A stretch of DNA of 64,000 bases, taken from Amycolatopsis pithecellobii (GTDB lineage: Bacteria > Actinomycetota > Actinomycetes > Mycobacteriales > Pseudonocardiaceae). Shown piece by piece: positions 7,533-16,079 of the stretch. Made by a program: the position numbers and the translations under genes. The stretch lies in contig NZ_WMBA01000046.1 of NCBI RefSeq assembly GCF_009707865.1, positions 1 to 64,000 on the forward strand, given 5' to 3'. Position 1 is the first letter of the stretch. Every line of letters starts with the position of its first letter. The notes below the pieces were generated by a model. The model did no database searches. It was not told the origin of the DNA and saw only the letters and a list, made by a program, of their open reading frames with translations.

Positions 7533-8858
7533 TCAGACCAGGGGCTTCCGGCTGATCGTCGCCCGGACCACCTTCTCGGTGTTGTCCTCCACCGTCACCA
7601 GCGCGGACCCTTCGTCGCCCCACACCACCGACACATCCGATCCGTCGGGCAGCGCTTCGTCGACGAGCGCGAGGGACGACCAGGACCCGACGTTGACGCT
7701 GTACCCGGTGAACACCGACATCCCGACCCGACGGTCGTCGGCGAGGATGGTGTCGAACGGGAAGCTGCAGTACACGGAGTACGGGGCGGCCAGGTACTTC
7801 GCACGGCCGGTGTCGGCGAAGAAGGAGCTCGCCAGAAGCGAAACCACATCTTCGTCGTTCCACCGCAACCAGACCTGGCGAAGGTGAGGTTCATCGGCTC
7901 GCCGTTCCAGCGCGGCACGCCCGATGAAGTCGTGGTCGAACTTGATGAGCCGGCCGTAGCCCAGGTCCCACGGGGTGACGTAGTAGTCCTCGATGTTGTC
8001 GGACTTGAAGCTCCCCCCAATGGACCCCATCGCCTCGTAGGTATGGGCGGTGAGCCATTCTCGATAGGGCCGCATGGCCTCACCGGAATAGATCGCGGGA
8101 AGCTCCACACCCACCCAGCCGGACTCCAGGGCCGTCGTAGGCAGTGCCAGTGCGCCGCCCTGCGCGAGGCCGAAATCGGCTCCTGCCGCGAGCAACTCGG
8201 CGAGGACCGCCGGCCCGTCCTCCGCCGGGCCGAACACCTCCATGCCCGTCGTGCGGGACATGGTGTGGCTCAGGGCTCGCACCGGCCTGCCCGCGATCTC
8301 GAACTCTCCGATGTGGAAGAAGCTGATCGACGGCAGCGTCCCGGCCGATGCCTGTGCCACGATCCGCACCGCATTGGGTCCTTGCAGCTGGTACCGGAAC
8401 ACCCGCCGCCCAGCCGGGTTGAACGGCGTCGCCTCGTCGCGGGAGATCTCGACGTCGTACCCGCCATGCTCGGCCTGGAATGTGACCCAGTTGGAGACCA
8501 CCGGTGTCCCGACGATTGCGACGCGATCGGGTTCAAGACCGAACAGGATCGAGTCGCCGATGACGTATCCGTCCTCGTTGCACGTGACGATCTGCTTGGC
8601 CCGGTTCTTACCGAAGCCCGCGAAGGAGTTGATGCAGACGTCCGACAACAGCCGGTTGACGTCCGGACCCTCGAAGTACACATCGGTCATGTGGTGCGAC
8701 ATGTCGAACAGCACGGCCGAGTTTTTCCAGGCACGCTGCTCGTCACGCCAGTTCGTGTGCTCCAGCGGAATCGGCGGGGTGAAGCCACCCAGGCTCGAAG
8801 CCCGGAGCATCGGCAAGGGGCCACCGGCAAGATCGATCTGAGCTTGCAGTGTCGTCAT
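7533..8858 (-). CDS. LigM-like tetrahydrofolate-dependent aromatic O-demethylase, paralog A
   Basis: 441 residues of the GcvT/aminomethyltransferase fold, in the branch of LigM and DesA, which move an aryl methyl group to THF. Family blocks are NWRDEQRAWKNSAVLFD, GGSFKSDNIEDYYVTPWDLG and LIKFDHDFIGRAALE. Compared with paralog B and with LigM as I recall it, the segment before TLESGW-type residues reads ALALPTTALESGW, so the Tyr of the AY-S/P-TTALESGW element is Leu here. That may alter or abolish demethylation, or mark a different substrate. ATG at 8858 preferred over a TTG 11 codons upstream. Confidence 0.82.
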   Translation of the reverse strand: MTTLQAQIDLAGGPLPMLRASSLGGFTPPIPLEHTNWRDEQRAWKNSAVLFDMSHHMTDVYFEGPDVNRLLSDVCINSFAGFGKNRAKQIVTCNEDGYVIGDSILFGLEPDRVAIVGTPVVSNWVTFQAEHGGYDVEISRDEATPFNPAGRRVFRYQLQGPNAVRIVAQASAGTLPSISFFHIGEFEIAGRPVRALSHTMSRTTGMEVFGPAEDGPAVLAELLAAGADFGLAQGGALALPTTALESGWVGVELPAIYSGEAMRPYREWLTAHTYEAMGSIGGSFKSDNIEDYYVTPWDLGYGRLIKFDHDFIGRAALERRADEPHLRQVWLRWNDEDVVSLLASSFFADTGRAKYLAAPYSVYCSFPFDTILADDRRVGMSVFTGYSVNVGSWSSLALVDEALPDGSDVSVVWGDEGSALVTVEDNTEKVVRATISRKPLV

Positions 8859-8978
8859 TGATCCTGCATCCAATCGTTTCGAGGGGTCCAACAGACGGGT
8901 CCGGCATACGCGGGGGTCCCGCGCGGGAAAACTGTTGCGGCAGCACCGAGTGCCGCGGTATCTCGCGAACAGGCTTGA

Positions 8979-10322
8979 TCAGCCGAGTCTTGTCGTGCTG
9001 ACCACGGCTCGCACGGAGGTCTGAGCGTGCCGCTCGACGGCCGGCTTGCGGGTGCCGCCGTCTTCCTCACCCCACACGATCGTGACCTCGCGTCCATTTT
9101 GGACATAAGCCTCGTCGAGAATGCCGAGCGAGTACCAGGAGCCGACGTTGGTGGTGTAACCGGTGCGGATGGCGATTCCGGCGACCTTGCCGTCCACCAG
9201 CACCGAGTCCGCGGGCCACGTCGAGTACACCGCGTACGGTGCCTGCAGATACTTGGCTCGGTGGGCCTCGTCGTCGAGCAGGCCGCTCCGCATCACGCGC
9301 GCGGAGTCGTCCGCGTTCCAGCGGAACCAGACCTTGCGGCGGTGCGGTCGCCGTTGTGACTCCTCGAGCGCGGCGCGCCCGATGAAGTCGTGGTCGAACT
9401 TCACCAGCGCGCCGTATCCGAGATCCCACGGAGTCGTGTAGTAGTCCTCGATGCGGTCCGAGACGAAGCTGCCCCCGATCGACCCCATCGCCTCCGGGCC
9501 GGTGGCCGGGAGCCATTCCCGGTATCCCTTCATCGCGGCCCCGGTGTAGATCGCCGGCAGCTGCACACCGATCCACCCCGACTCCAATGCGGTGGTCGAA
9601 TACGCGATCGCACCGGCCTGGCGCAGCCCGTGGGGTGCGCCGGCCTCGAGCAGCGCGGTCAGCACTGCCGGGCCGTCGGCCACCGGTCCCCAGATCTCGA
9701 GTCCGGCCCGTTTGGACATCGAGTGGTTGAGTGCGCGGACCGGCCGTCCCGCGATCCTGAACTCACCGATGTGAAAAGGCTTGATGTCGGGCAGGCTGCC
9801 GCCCGCCGTGGCGGAGACGATCCCCATCGCGGCCGGGCCCTGAAGCTGGAAACGAAAGTTCTTGCGTCCCAGCGGATTGAGCGGTGTGGCATCGTCACGG
9901 GTCACCGTGACGTCCCAGCCACCGATCTCCGCCTGGTACTCGGCCCACCGCGATACGAAAGGCGGTCCGACGATACTGACCTCGTCGTCGTCGAGTCCGA
10001 ACAGCACCGCGTCGCCGATGACGTGACCATCCTCGGTGCATGCCACGAGCTGCTTGGCCTTGTTCTTGCCGAATGCCGCGAAGGAGTTGACCCCGATCCT
10101 CGACATGAGCCGGATGGCGTCGGGCCCCTTGAAGCTGACATCCGTCATGTGGTGGGACTGGTCGAACAGCACGGCCGAGGTTTTCCAGGCACGCTGCTCG
10201 TCACGCCAGTTGCTGTATTCGCTCCTCATCGGAAACGGGAAGGCGGCCATCGTGCCGTTCCGCAACATGTGAGCGACATTTCCACGCTCTTGGATCAGCT
10301 CTTCGAGACTTGCCGCGACCAT
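8979..10322 (-). CDS. LigM-like tetrahydrofolate-dependent aromatic O-demethylase, paralog B
   Basis: 447 residues, more LigM-like than its neighbour. VAHMLRNGTMAAFPFP, YSNWRDEQRAWKTSAVLFDQ, AIAYSTTALESGWIG, VQLPAIYTGAAMKGYREWLP and WGEEDGGTRKPAVE align along the whole length of LigM. The catalytic-region Tyr (AIAYSTT) is kept. The Arg that, from memory, binds the vanillate carboxylate in LigM (VGR) is Pro here, which hints at a substrate other than vanillate. The ATG overlaps the TAA of the upstream hydroxylase gene, so the two are translationally coupled. The gap 8859-8978 before paralog A holds nothing recognisable. Confidence 0.87.
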   Translation of the reverse strand: MVAASLEELIQERGNVAHMLRNGTMAAFPFPMRSEYSNWRDEQRAWKTSAVLFDQSHHMTDVSFKGPDAIRLMSRIGVNSFAAFGKNKAKQLVACTEDGHVIGDAVLFGLDDDEVSIVGPPFVSRWAEYQAEIGGWDVTVTRDDATPLNPLGRKNFRFQLQGPAAMGIVSATAGGSLPDIKPFHIGEFRIAGRPVRALNHSMSKRAGLEIWGPVADGPAVLTALLEAGAPHGLRQAGAIAYSTTALESGWIGVQLPAIYTGAAMKGYREWLPATGPEAMGSIGGSFVSDRIEDYYTTPWDLGYGALVKFDHDFIGRAALEESQRRPHRRKVWFRWNADDSARVMRSGLLDDEAHRAKYLQAPYAVYSTWPADSVLVDGKVAGIAIRTGYTTNVGSWYSLGILDEAYVQNGREVTIVWGEEDGGTRKPAVERHAQTSVRAVVSTTRLG

Positions 10323-11827
10323 TACGCTCCGTTCTCTCCTGCGAGGGCCGCGGCCATCGCCGCGGTCGCCCGTTCCAGGTCTGGAGTCCCGGACGTCGCC
10401 GAGTAGACGTAGTGGTCGGGCCGGACGAGCGCGGCGTCCACGCCATGGCGCTCCAGCCACTTCGTGACCGCCGGGCCCCCGCCTTCGATCACCGCCGCGC
10501 CGATGTGCTGCCAGCGCTCTCTGGTCGCCGGGGCCACCGCCCGCAGAGTTTCCGCGGTACCCACCACCGCGAACCGGTAGCCGACCTCGACGTCGAGCCC
10601 ACCCCCGTCCGGGCCGGTCGGCTGCGGCGCCAGCACGCCGGGGAGCCGGCCGCCGGCGTCGACGAAACCAGGGCCGATCGGAGCGTGCTCCCGATCGACG
10701 ACATCTCCATCCTGGCGCGGCGGCGGCTGCTTCGCCCGCCCGAGCGCGGCGATGAGGTTCGCCTGGCGTGCCGACTCCGCGATGAACCCGGCGACGTGCG
10801 GCCACCGCTCGGTCTCATAGGTGTCGAGGAGCTCCTCGCCGCTCCCGCCGGACACAACGGCGGCGAGCTTCCAGGCGAGGTTCGCCGCGTCACGGAACCC
10901 GGAACACATGCCCTGTCCCAGCATCGGCGGCATGAGATGAGCGGCGTCCCCGGCGATCATGATCCGGCCGGCCCGCCACCCCTCGACGAGGTGCGCGTTC
11001 CACTCGTACACATCCGTGCGCATGATGCGGTAACTGTCGGGTTCCAGCCAGCGGTTCAGCAGGTCGTAGATGACCACTGGATCCTCGAATCGGTCGAGGT
11101 CGTCCTCGTTCTCGAGCATGAACTGGAAACGGGCCACCGGCGGTACGAGCGGGACGTAGGTGATCGGGGTTTCCCCGCTCTGGATGAAGCCTCCGGTGGG
11201 CGACAGCCCGGCCGGTGGCGTGAAGTGATGGACGTCGACGATCAGCGAACGTTTCGTGCCCTCGAAGTCCCTCAGCCCCGTCATCGTGACCTTACGCAGC
11301 ATCGACCATGCGCCGTCGCAGCCGACCACGTACTTGGCCCTGAGCCGGTCCTCCGTTTCGAACTTGCGGTGTCTGATGTCGACGAGGACCTCCTCACCCA
11401 CCTCCTCGACACCGGCCACCTTCCAGCCGATGAAAAGATCGGCGGACTCCGTCATCATGAGCCGGCCACGCATTGTCGCCTCGAAGTCGGGCTGGAAGAA
11501 CATGTAGTCGGAATGCCAACCCTGATCGGTGCGGTCCGGGTCGATCTCCCATTTCATCAGCAGGTCCCCGCCCGGGGTGAAGATGTCGAACCCGGACTGC
11601 TTGATGAAGTTCTTCTCTTCCTCGCTGTAGCCCACGAGGTCGAGGATCCGCATGCACTCATCGTCCACATGGGACGCTCGCGGATGCTGGCACACGAGGC
11701 GGTTGGGATCGATGATCGCCACCCGTATGCCTTGCCCGGCCAGCAGATACGCCAGCACGAGCCCGGTGGTTCCGGCGCCGACGACCGCGACGTCGTACTC
11801 GCGGTCTGGTGTCGTGTCGTCCGCCAT
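10322..11827 (-). CDS. FAD-dependent aromatic monooxygenase (MhpA/PheA-like)
   Basis: 501 residues, group A flavin hydroxylase. GAGTTGLVLAYLLAG near residue 18 is the dinucleotide-binding motif, VVGCDGAWSMLR is the DG motif that contacts FAD and NAD(P)H, and GDAAHLMPPMLGQGMCSG is the GD motif. The C-terminal thioredoxin-like domain is present. Start ATG at 11827 has GAAGGAGAG upstream. Family members hydroxylate phenolic rings, often ortho to an OH, producing the catechol needed for the extradiol dioxygenase encoded three genes upstream in the same operon. Confidence 0.88.
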   Translation of the reverse strand: MADDTTPDREYDVAVVGAGTTGLVLAYLLAGQGIRVAIIDPNRLVCQHPRASHVDDECMRILDLVGYSEEEKNFIKQSGFDIFTPGGDLLMKWEIDPDRTDQGWHSDYMFFQPDFEATMRGRLMMTESADLFIGWKVAGVEEVGEEVLVDIRHRKFETEDRLRAKYVVGCDGAWSMLRKVTMTGLRDFEGTKRSLIVDVHHFTPPAGLSPTGGFIQSGETPITYVPLVPPVARFQFMLENEDDLDRFEDPVVIYDLLNRWLEPDSYRIMRTDVYEWNAHLVEGWRAGRIMIAGDAAHLMPPMLGQGMCSGFRDAANLAWKLAAVVSGGSGEELLDTYETERWPHVAGFIAESARQANLIAALGRAKQPPPRQDGDVVDREHAPIGPGFVDAGGRLPGVLAPQPTGPDGGGLDVEVGYRFAVVGTAETLRAVAPATRERWQHIGAAVIEGGGPAVTKWLERHGVDAALVRPDHYVYSATSGTPDLERATAAMAAALAGENGA

Positions 11828-11883
11828 CTTCAACTCTCCTTCGAGGACCGTCGGCCGTCACGAACTCGGCGACGAGCGGGGTG

Positions 11884-12285
11884 TCAGCTGATTTCGAAAC
11901 CGTCCGCGAACAGGCTGATCGACAGCCGCAGCCGCCCTTCGTTGAGCTGCCAGCCGTGGACTGTGTTGGTCCGCAGGCCTTCCCGGTGGAACGGCTCGGT
12001 CGCCGCGATGGCCTCGGCCTCCGCGAGGGAGCCGGCGCGCAGGATCGCGGTGCCGCTGCCGTCCCATCCCTCGGGGGCGGAGTTCGCTCCCGACAGGAAG
12101 AGCACGCCGGCCTTCTCCTGGGCCTCGAGCCAGAGGATGTGCTCGCGCAGGTGTGGCTTCAGGTAGTCCAGTGGTGATTCAACCGGTCCGGGCATGTCCA
12201 TCCGGACCATGTACAGCTGGAGCCCGTGCAGGCTTCCCATGAGTTCGTCGAGAGTGCGCGGGTCTTCCGATGGTGTGTCGGCCAT
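11884..12285 (-). CDS. YCII-related / muconolactone isomerase-like protein 1
   Basis: 133 residues with a ferredoxin-like YCII domain: LQLYMVRMDMPG, LKPHLREHILWLEAQEKAGVLFLSGA and GTAILRAGSLAEAEAIAATEPFHREG. YCII and muconolactone isomerase folds are related; several act in aromatic pathways. The conserved His pair of the domain (PHLREH) is visible. It lies between the hydroxylase and lactonase genes and is paralogous in plan to the gene at 14685-15083, so the two may work as a pair. The precise reaction is unknown. Confidence 0.75.
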   Translation of the reverse strand: MADTPSEDPRTLDELMGSLHGLQLYMVRMDMPGPVESPLDYLKPHLREHILWLEAQEKAGVLFLSGANSAPEGWDGSGTAILRAGSLAEAEAIAATEPFHREGLRTNTVHGWQLNEGRLRLSISLFADGFEIS

Positions 12286-12295
12286 TGGTCCTTCT

Positions 12296-13162
12296 TCAAT
12301 CGGTCTCGATCGGAGGGTCAGTTGGTGGGGCGGGGACGAGATCGACGACCTCGACCGTCGTCCGGACGGTCTTGTCCGCGACCGCATCCATCACCGGCCG
12401 GCCGTCGCTGTGGGCGAGGGTGACGAACAACCGCGAGTCGCCGTCGGTGCAGCAGGCGATGGGCGATGCGTCGTCCGTACCGATCACCGTCCGGACCCCG
12501 TCCGCGGTCACGAGTACGACCGCCTTCCCGGTCAGGGTGCAGGCCCAGACCCCGTCCGGGGCCGCACAGAGGCCGTCCGGCCGGGCCTCGGGACCGACCA
12601 GCTCCGCCAGGTCGGCGAACACCCGCCTGCCCGCCAGTCGACCGCCACCGAGGACGTCGTACGCGACGAGACGCTGCGCCGAGGTCTCGGCGACGACCAG
12701 CGTCCGGCCGCCGTCGATCAACGCCAAGCCGTTGGGGAACACCACGTCGTCTGCGGCGATCCGGGCCGTGCCGTCCGGCGCCACATAAATGATCCGGCCG
12801 GGCCGCGGCTTCTCGCCGAGATGCGGCGCGAAGCCAACGTCGTCGACATAGAGCCCGCCGTCCGCGTCACCGACCATGTCGCCGAGCGGCCCGGTGGCGA
12901 CCGGCTTCAGATCCGCGTACTCGGCGAAGCCCGAACCGTCCCAGACCCCGACCCGCCGTTCCCGGATGATCGCTCCGGTGAGCCTGCCGTCCGGCAGAAA
13001 CCAGAGACCGTTCGGCTGGGACGTCTGCGGGGATGCCGTCCAGGAGCCGGTGCTGTCGGTCCAGATGGTGCCGCCTTGCGGGTCCGACACCCACAGGGCT
13101 CCGTGGTGGAAGCGTGGTCCTTCACCCCAGGTAAGCCCGCGCGCATACGTTTTCATGTCCAT
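12296..13162 (-). CDS. SMP-30/gluconolactonase/LRE family lactonase
   Basis: 288-residue six-bladed beta-propeller of the SMP-30 family. GLTWGEGPRFHHGALWVSD holds the first metal-binding Glu, FPNGLALIDGGRTLVVAE the Asn-containing second site, and RPDGLCAAPDGVWACT the Asp site. Such enzymes hydrolyse lactones with a divalent metal. Two ATGs (13162, 13156) are possible; GGAAG is better spaced for the inner one. Ten bases separate it from the next gene. In this operon it could open a lactone formed after ring cleavage; this is inference. Confidence 0.85.
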   Translation of the reverse strand: MDMKTYARGLTWGEGPRFHHGALWVSDPQGGTIWTDSTGSWTASPQTSQPNGLWFLPDGRLTGAIIRERRVGVWDGSGFAEYADLKPVATGPLGDMVGDADGGLYVDDVGFAPHLGEKPRPGRIIYVAPDGTARIAADDVVFPNGLALIDGGRTLVVAETSAQRLVAYDVLGGGRLAGRRVFADLAELVGPEARPDGLCAAPDGVWACTLTGKAVVLVTADGVRTVIGTDDASPIACCTDGDSRLFVTLAHSDGRPVMDAVADKTVRTTVEVVDLVPAPPTDPPIETD

Positions 13163-13184
13163 GCTTCCGTTCGATCGAGCCAGG

Positions 13185-14108
13185 TCACGGTGTGCTGTGC
13201 GCGCCGGCCATGTGGGCGGCCAGGTCCTCCGGGTTCACGAAGGACGGCGGTGGTGGTGGCCCCCAGCTGTAGAGGCTCTTGTCCTCCTCCCAGAGCCTCG
13301 GTGTCCACAGCTCGTCGTCGACGATGCAGTCGAGGTCCGCGTAGTACTCGGAGAAGTTGCCCGCCGGATCGCGCAGATACCAGAAGAAGTTCGACCCGAT
13401 GTGGTGGCGCCCGAGCCCCCACACGTGGCGTTCCGGGTGCTCCTCCAGCATCGCCGTGGCGCCCCGTCCGATCTCGTCGATGTCGTCGACCTGCCAGGAG
13501 GTGTGGTGCAGGAAGTTCACCGGAGCCGACTGGACGAGCACGTTGTGATGGTCGGTGGAGCAGCGCAGGAACGAGGCGGCGTCCCGCACGCTGTCGCTGA
13601 CCTTCAGCCCGAAACCCGCGGTGAAGAAGTGCTGCGTGGCAACCTGGTCGGTCGACCCCAGCACCACGTGACCGAGTTTGCGTGGCCGGACGGTGTCGTG
13701 TCGCAGGACCGCCGGGGCCCGGCTGACTCCACGGTCAGGACGGCCGGGGCCGTTGTAGGCGACCGGCTCGGCGACGACCTGCTGCAGGTGCGGAGTGACA
13801 GAGGCCGTCACCACGGCGCCGGTGACGGGTTCCGTGGCGCGAACGTCGTGGTCGGATACCGCGGCCTCAACCCCGAGCGAGCGCAGCGACGCGGCGATCC
13901 GTGCGACGTCGTCCGGATCGTCGACGCCGATGTCGAGGCCGACCAGCCGCCGCGTCGGCGCCTTCACGAGCCGGAGCTGCGCACCACCGTCGGTGGTCTC
14001 GAGCCATCCGTCCGAGCTCGAACGGAGACCGAACTCCTCGTAGTACGCCGTCGTGGCCGAGACGTCCGGAACCCCGATGGTGACGGAGTTCATCCGGTGT
14101 AGTGGCAT
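13185..14108 (-). CDS. VOC-family extradiol ring-cleavage dioxygenase
   Basis: 307 residues, two vicinal-oxygen-chelate domains as in type I extradiol (catechol 2,3-type) dioxygenases. The iron ligands appear as His147 in KLGHVVLGS, His201 or 202 in NFLHHTSWQV, and Glu254 in NFSEYYAD; GRHHIGSNFFWYLRDPAGN is the family signature around the active site. The start has AGGAGAT upstream. It is expected to open a catecholic ring made by the hydroxylase and O-demethylases of the same operon. The C-terminal tail is Pro-rich and likely flexible. Confidence 0.9.
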   Translation of the reverse strand: MPLHRMNSVTIGVPDVSATTAYYEEFGLRSSSDGWLETTDGGAQLRLVKAPTRRLVGLDIGVDDPDDVARIAASLRSLGVEAAVSDHDVRATEPVTGAVVTASVTPHLQQVVAEPVAYNGPGRPDRGVSRAPAVLRHDTVRPRKLGHVVLGSTDQVATQHFFTAGFGLKVSDSVRDAASFLRCSTDHHNVLVQSAPVNFLHHTSWQVDDIDEIGRGATAMLEEHPERHVWGLGRHHIGSNFFWYLRDPAGNFSEYYADLDCIVDDELWTPRLWEEDKSLYSWGPPPPPSFVNPEDLAAHMAGAHSTP

Positions 14109-14133
14109 CAAGATCTCCTGTGCTCGTGGACAG

Positions 14134-14641
14134 TCAGTGCGGTCGGGTCTCGTGACGTGGCGCAGCGACGAACGAGTTGCGCAGCCTGCCGATGCCGGAG
14201 ATCCACGTCTCGAGTACGTCCCCGGGCACCAGATATCGCGGAGGGGTACGCGCGCGGCCGACACCGCCGGGAGTACTGCGGCACCGGCGGCACCAGCTGG
14301 CGGGTGCGTTCGGACAGATCCTGGCCGACCGTGAGTCCCGCGACGTGGTCCCTGGCCGCCGCACGATCGACGACTGGAACTTCGTGAACACGGAAGGCTC
14401 GGTCGGAGCCGCGGTGCCGCTCTCGTTCGCGTGCTCGGCATAGTTCAGCCCGATGGCCAGGACCTGCCCCGGACGGGGCACCGGCGACTCGAGGCGAGTC
14501 GCGTGGCTCGATCTCGTCCGGCCACACGGCGTAGCCGACCTGCGGGTCGGGGCCGAACGATCCGCCGCTGGCCCGTTCGACGTCGACCACACCGGACCCG
14601 GCCCGGAGGGCAAGCCTGCCGCCGACGTTGACGATGCGCAC
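14134..14641 (-). pseudogene. Fumarylacetoacetate hydrolase family gene, frameshifted and internally deleted
   Basis: The GTG at 14641 begins MRIVNVGGRLALRAGSG, the normal start of FAH-family hydrolases. Near 14500 the frame changes and the next element, PRPGQVLAIGLNYAEHANES, continues in another frame. After LTVGQDLSERTRQLVPP (third stretch, first frame again) about 100 residues are missing, and only the C-terminal element PPRYLVPGDVLETWISGIG is left. The metal-binding Glu/Asp region is in the deleted part, so no activity is possible. It sits where the C-C bond hydrolase of the aromatic pathway would be expected. Confidence 0.8.
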
Positions 14642-14684
14642 CTGGGCGCCCCTTTCCGATGGACTTGTTTCGGCGCCTCGGCGG

Positions 14685-15083
14685 CTAGAGGATCTCTGCC
14701 CTGCCGGTCGAATAGTTGACCTGAACGCGGAAGGAGCCCTCGTTCAGCAGCCACGTGCGCACCCGGAACGTGCGCGCGCCGCTGCTGTGCATCGGATCGG
14801 CTTCGGCGTAGCGGATCGCCTCAGCCTTGGATTCGGCGCGATACACGAAGAACCCCTCGCCTTCCCACTCGTCCTCGGCGTCGTTCGCGAACGGTCCCGC
14901 AGCCCACATGACGCCCTCTTGCTCGAGCTTCACCTGGTAAGCGGCGTGCTCGTCGAGCACGGCCAGGACCGGACCGAGGCCATTCGTGGGGACGGTGTTC
15001 ACGGCGTACAGGCGCTTGGTCAGAAATCCCCGGTCCCGGCCGTCCTTGATCAGCTGTTCCCAGTCCATGTGCGGTTCGGTCAT
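14685..15083 (-). CDS. YCII-related / muconolactone isomerase-like protein 2
   Basis: 132 residues, first gene of the long minus-strand operon. RLYAVNTVPTNGLGPVLAVLDEHAAYQ and LEQEGVMWAAGPFANDAE form the YCII ferredoxin-like core, with GFFVYRAESKAEAIRYAEADP as the second half. GAGGAAGG is spaced 7 bases from the ATG at 15083, which favours it over the ATG two codons earlier. Divergent from the GntR regulator. Reaction unknown; an isomerase or accessory role in ring-cleavage product processing is plausible. Confidence 0.75.
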   Translation of the reverse strand: MTEPHMDWEQLIKDGRDRGFLTKRLYAVNTVPTNGLGPVLAVLDEHAAYQVKLEQEGVMWAAGPFANDAEDEWEGEGFFVYRAESKAEAIRYAEADPMHSSGARTFRVRTWLLNEGSFRVQVNYSTGRAEIL

Positions 15084-15291
15084 CGCCATCCCTTCCTCTT
15101 GGTGTGCTGTGGGTTCATGACGTCACGGGTCGCGTCGGGACGGGCGCTACCGGACCATAAATATCGACTGCAACGCTAGATAGCGATAATTCCTGGGATA
15201 CTCCAATCAGTCAACCCAATCCAGGACAATCCGTCGAGCGAGCCATCTTCCAGTTATGAGGCGGACGATCGATACCTGTAGAGTTCGTCTG

Positions 15292-15996
15292 ATGGAGACG
15301 GATGCTGGACGGAAGAGCTCGAGTCGCGTTTCCGAGGTCTACGAGCAGATTCGATCGGACATCCTGGCCACGCGGCTGGCACCGGGCGAGAAGCTCAAGA
15401 TCCAGCCCCTCTGTGAGCGTTTCGAGGTGAGCCTGTCGGTCGTCCGGGAAGCCCTGACCCGCCTGACCGAACAGCGCCTGGTGCGATCCGTACCGCAGGT
15501 CGGCTTCACGGTCCGGCCGCTGGACAGGAGCGGCCTGCTGGACCTGACCAACGTCCGGGTACACCTCGAGACGCTGGCGTTGCGCTGGGCGATCCAGCGC
15601 GGCGACCTGGAGTGGGAGACGGCGCTGGTCGCCGCGCTCTACCGGCTGGGCAAGACACCACAGAACACCCCCGGGGCGAAGGACGAGCTCTCGGAGGCAT
15701 GGTCGATCGCACACGCGGAGTTCCACACCGCGCTGGCGGCCGGCTGTGGCAGCCCGCTACTCATGGAACTGCGCAGCGGGCCCTACGACGCCGCCGAGGT
15801 CTACCGCCGCTGGGCGGGACCGGCGGAGCGCGAGCCCCGCGATGTCCACTCGGAACACACGGCCATCGCAGATGCCGCCATCGCGCGCGATGACGAGCTC
15901 GCAGCCACTCTGCTGGAACGACACATCCGGCGCACAACGGAGATCCTCATGACAAGCCACCTGATGAGAGCAGACGAGACCACGAAACCCCGATGA
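15292..15996 (+). CDS. GntR family (FadR-type, FCD domain) transcriptional regulator
   Basis: 234 residues. The N-terminal winged helix is visible in VSEVYEQIRSDILATRLAPG and VSLSVVREALTRLTEQRLV; the C-terminal FCD domain has AHAEFHTALAAGCGSP and HTAIADAAIARDDELAATLLERHI, carrying the metal-binding Asp/His set of FCD proteins. Divergent from the O-demethylase operon (gap 15084-15291), so it is the obvious ligand-responsive controller. That gap holds an imperfect TATCG...CGATA pair at roughly 15163-15189 that could be its operator. Inner ATG at 15292 preferred to the one at 15256. Confidence 0.87.
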   Translation: METDAGRKSSSRVSEVYEQIRSDILATRLAPGEKLKIQPLCERFEVSLSVVREALTRLTEQRLVRSVPQVGFTVRPLDRSGLLDLTNVRVHLETLALRWAIQRGDLEWETALVAALYRLGKTPQNTPGAKDELSEAWSIAHAEFHTALAAGCGSPLLMELRSGPYDAAEVYRRWAGPAEREPRDVHSEHTAIADAAIARDDELAATLLERHIRRTTEILMTSHLMRADETTKPR

Positions 15997-16079
15997 GAGA
16001 CATCGGCGATGTACAACGGATCTGGCGACGACGACTCCTTCATCAGGAGCCGCGAAAACGCTGACGGCGGCGAGCGTGG

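Noticed and set aside
7467-8861. 464-codon open frame on the + strand
   Set aside because: Mirror of LigM-like paralog A and the start of purU; no family features.
8979-10805. N-terminally extended 608-residue form of LigM-like paralog B
   Set aside because: The first 161 residues overlap the hydroxylase gene in another frame and do not resemble any LigM region. The ATG at 10322 gives family length and a TAATG overlap.
10310-12166. 618-codon open frame on the + strand
   Set aside because: It is antisense to the flavin hydroxylase and YCII genes, has Arg/His/Val-rich composition without family motifs, and the minus-strand genes explain the region fully.
5746-15083. Operon as a glycine cleavage or sarcosine system
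   Set aside because: The aminomethyltransferase-fold proteins carry LigM-type blocks, and no GcvP, GcvH or sarcosine oxidase genes are present, whereas aromatic hydroxylase and extradiol dioxygenase genes are.
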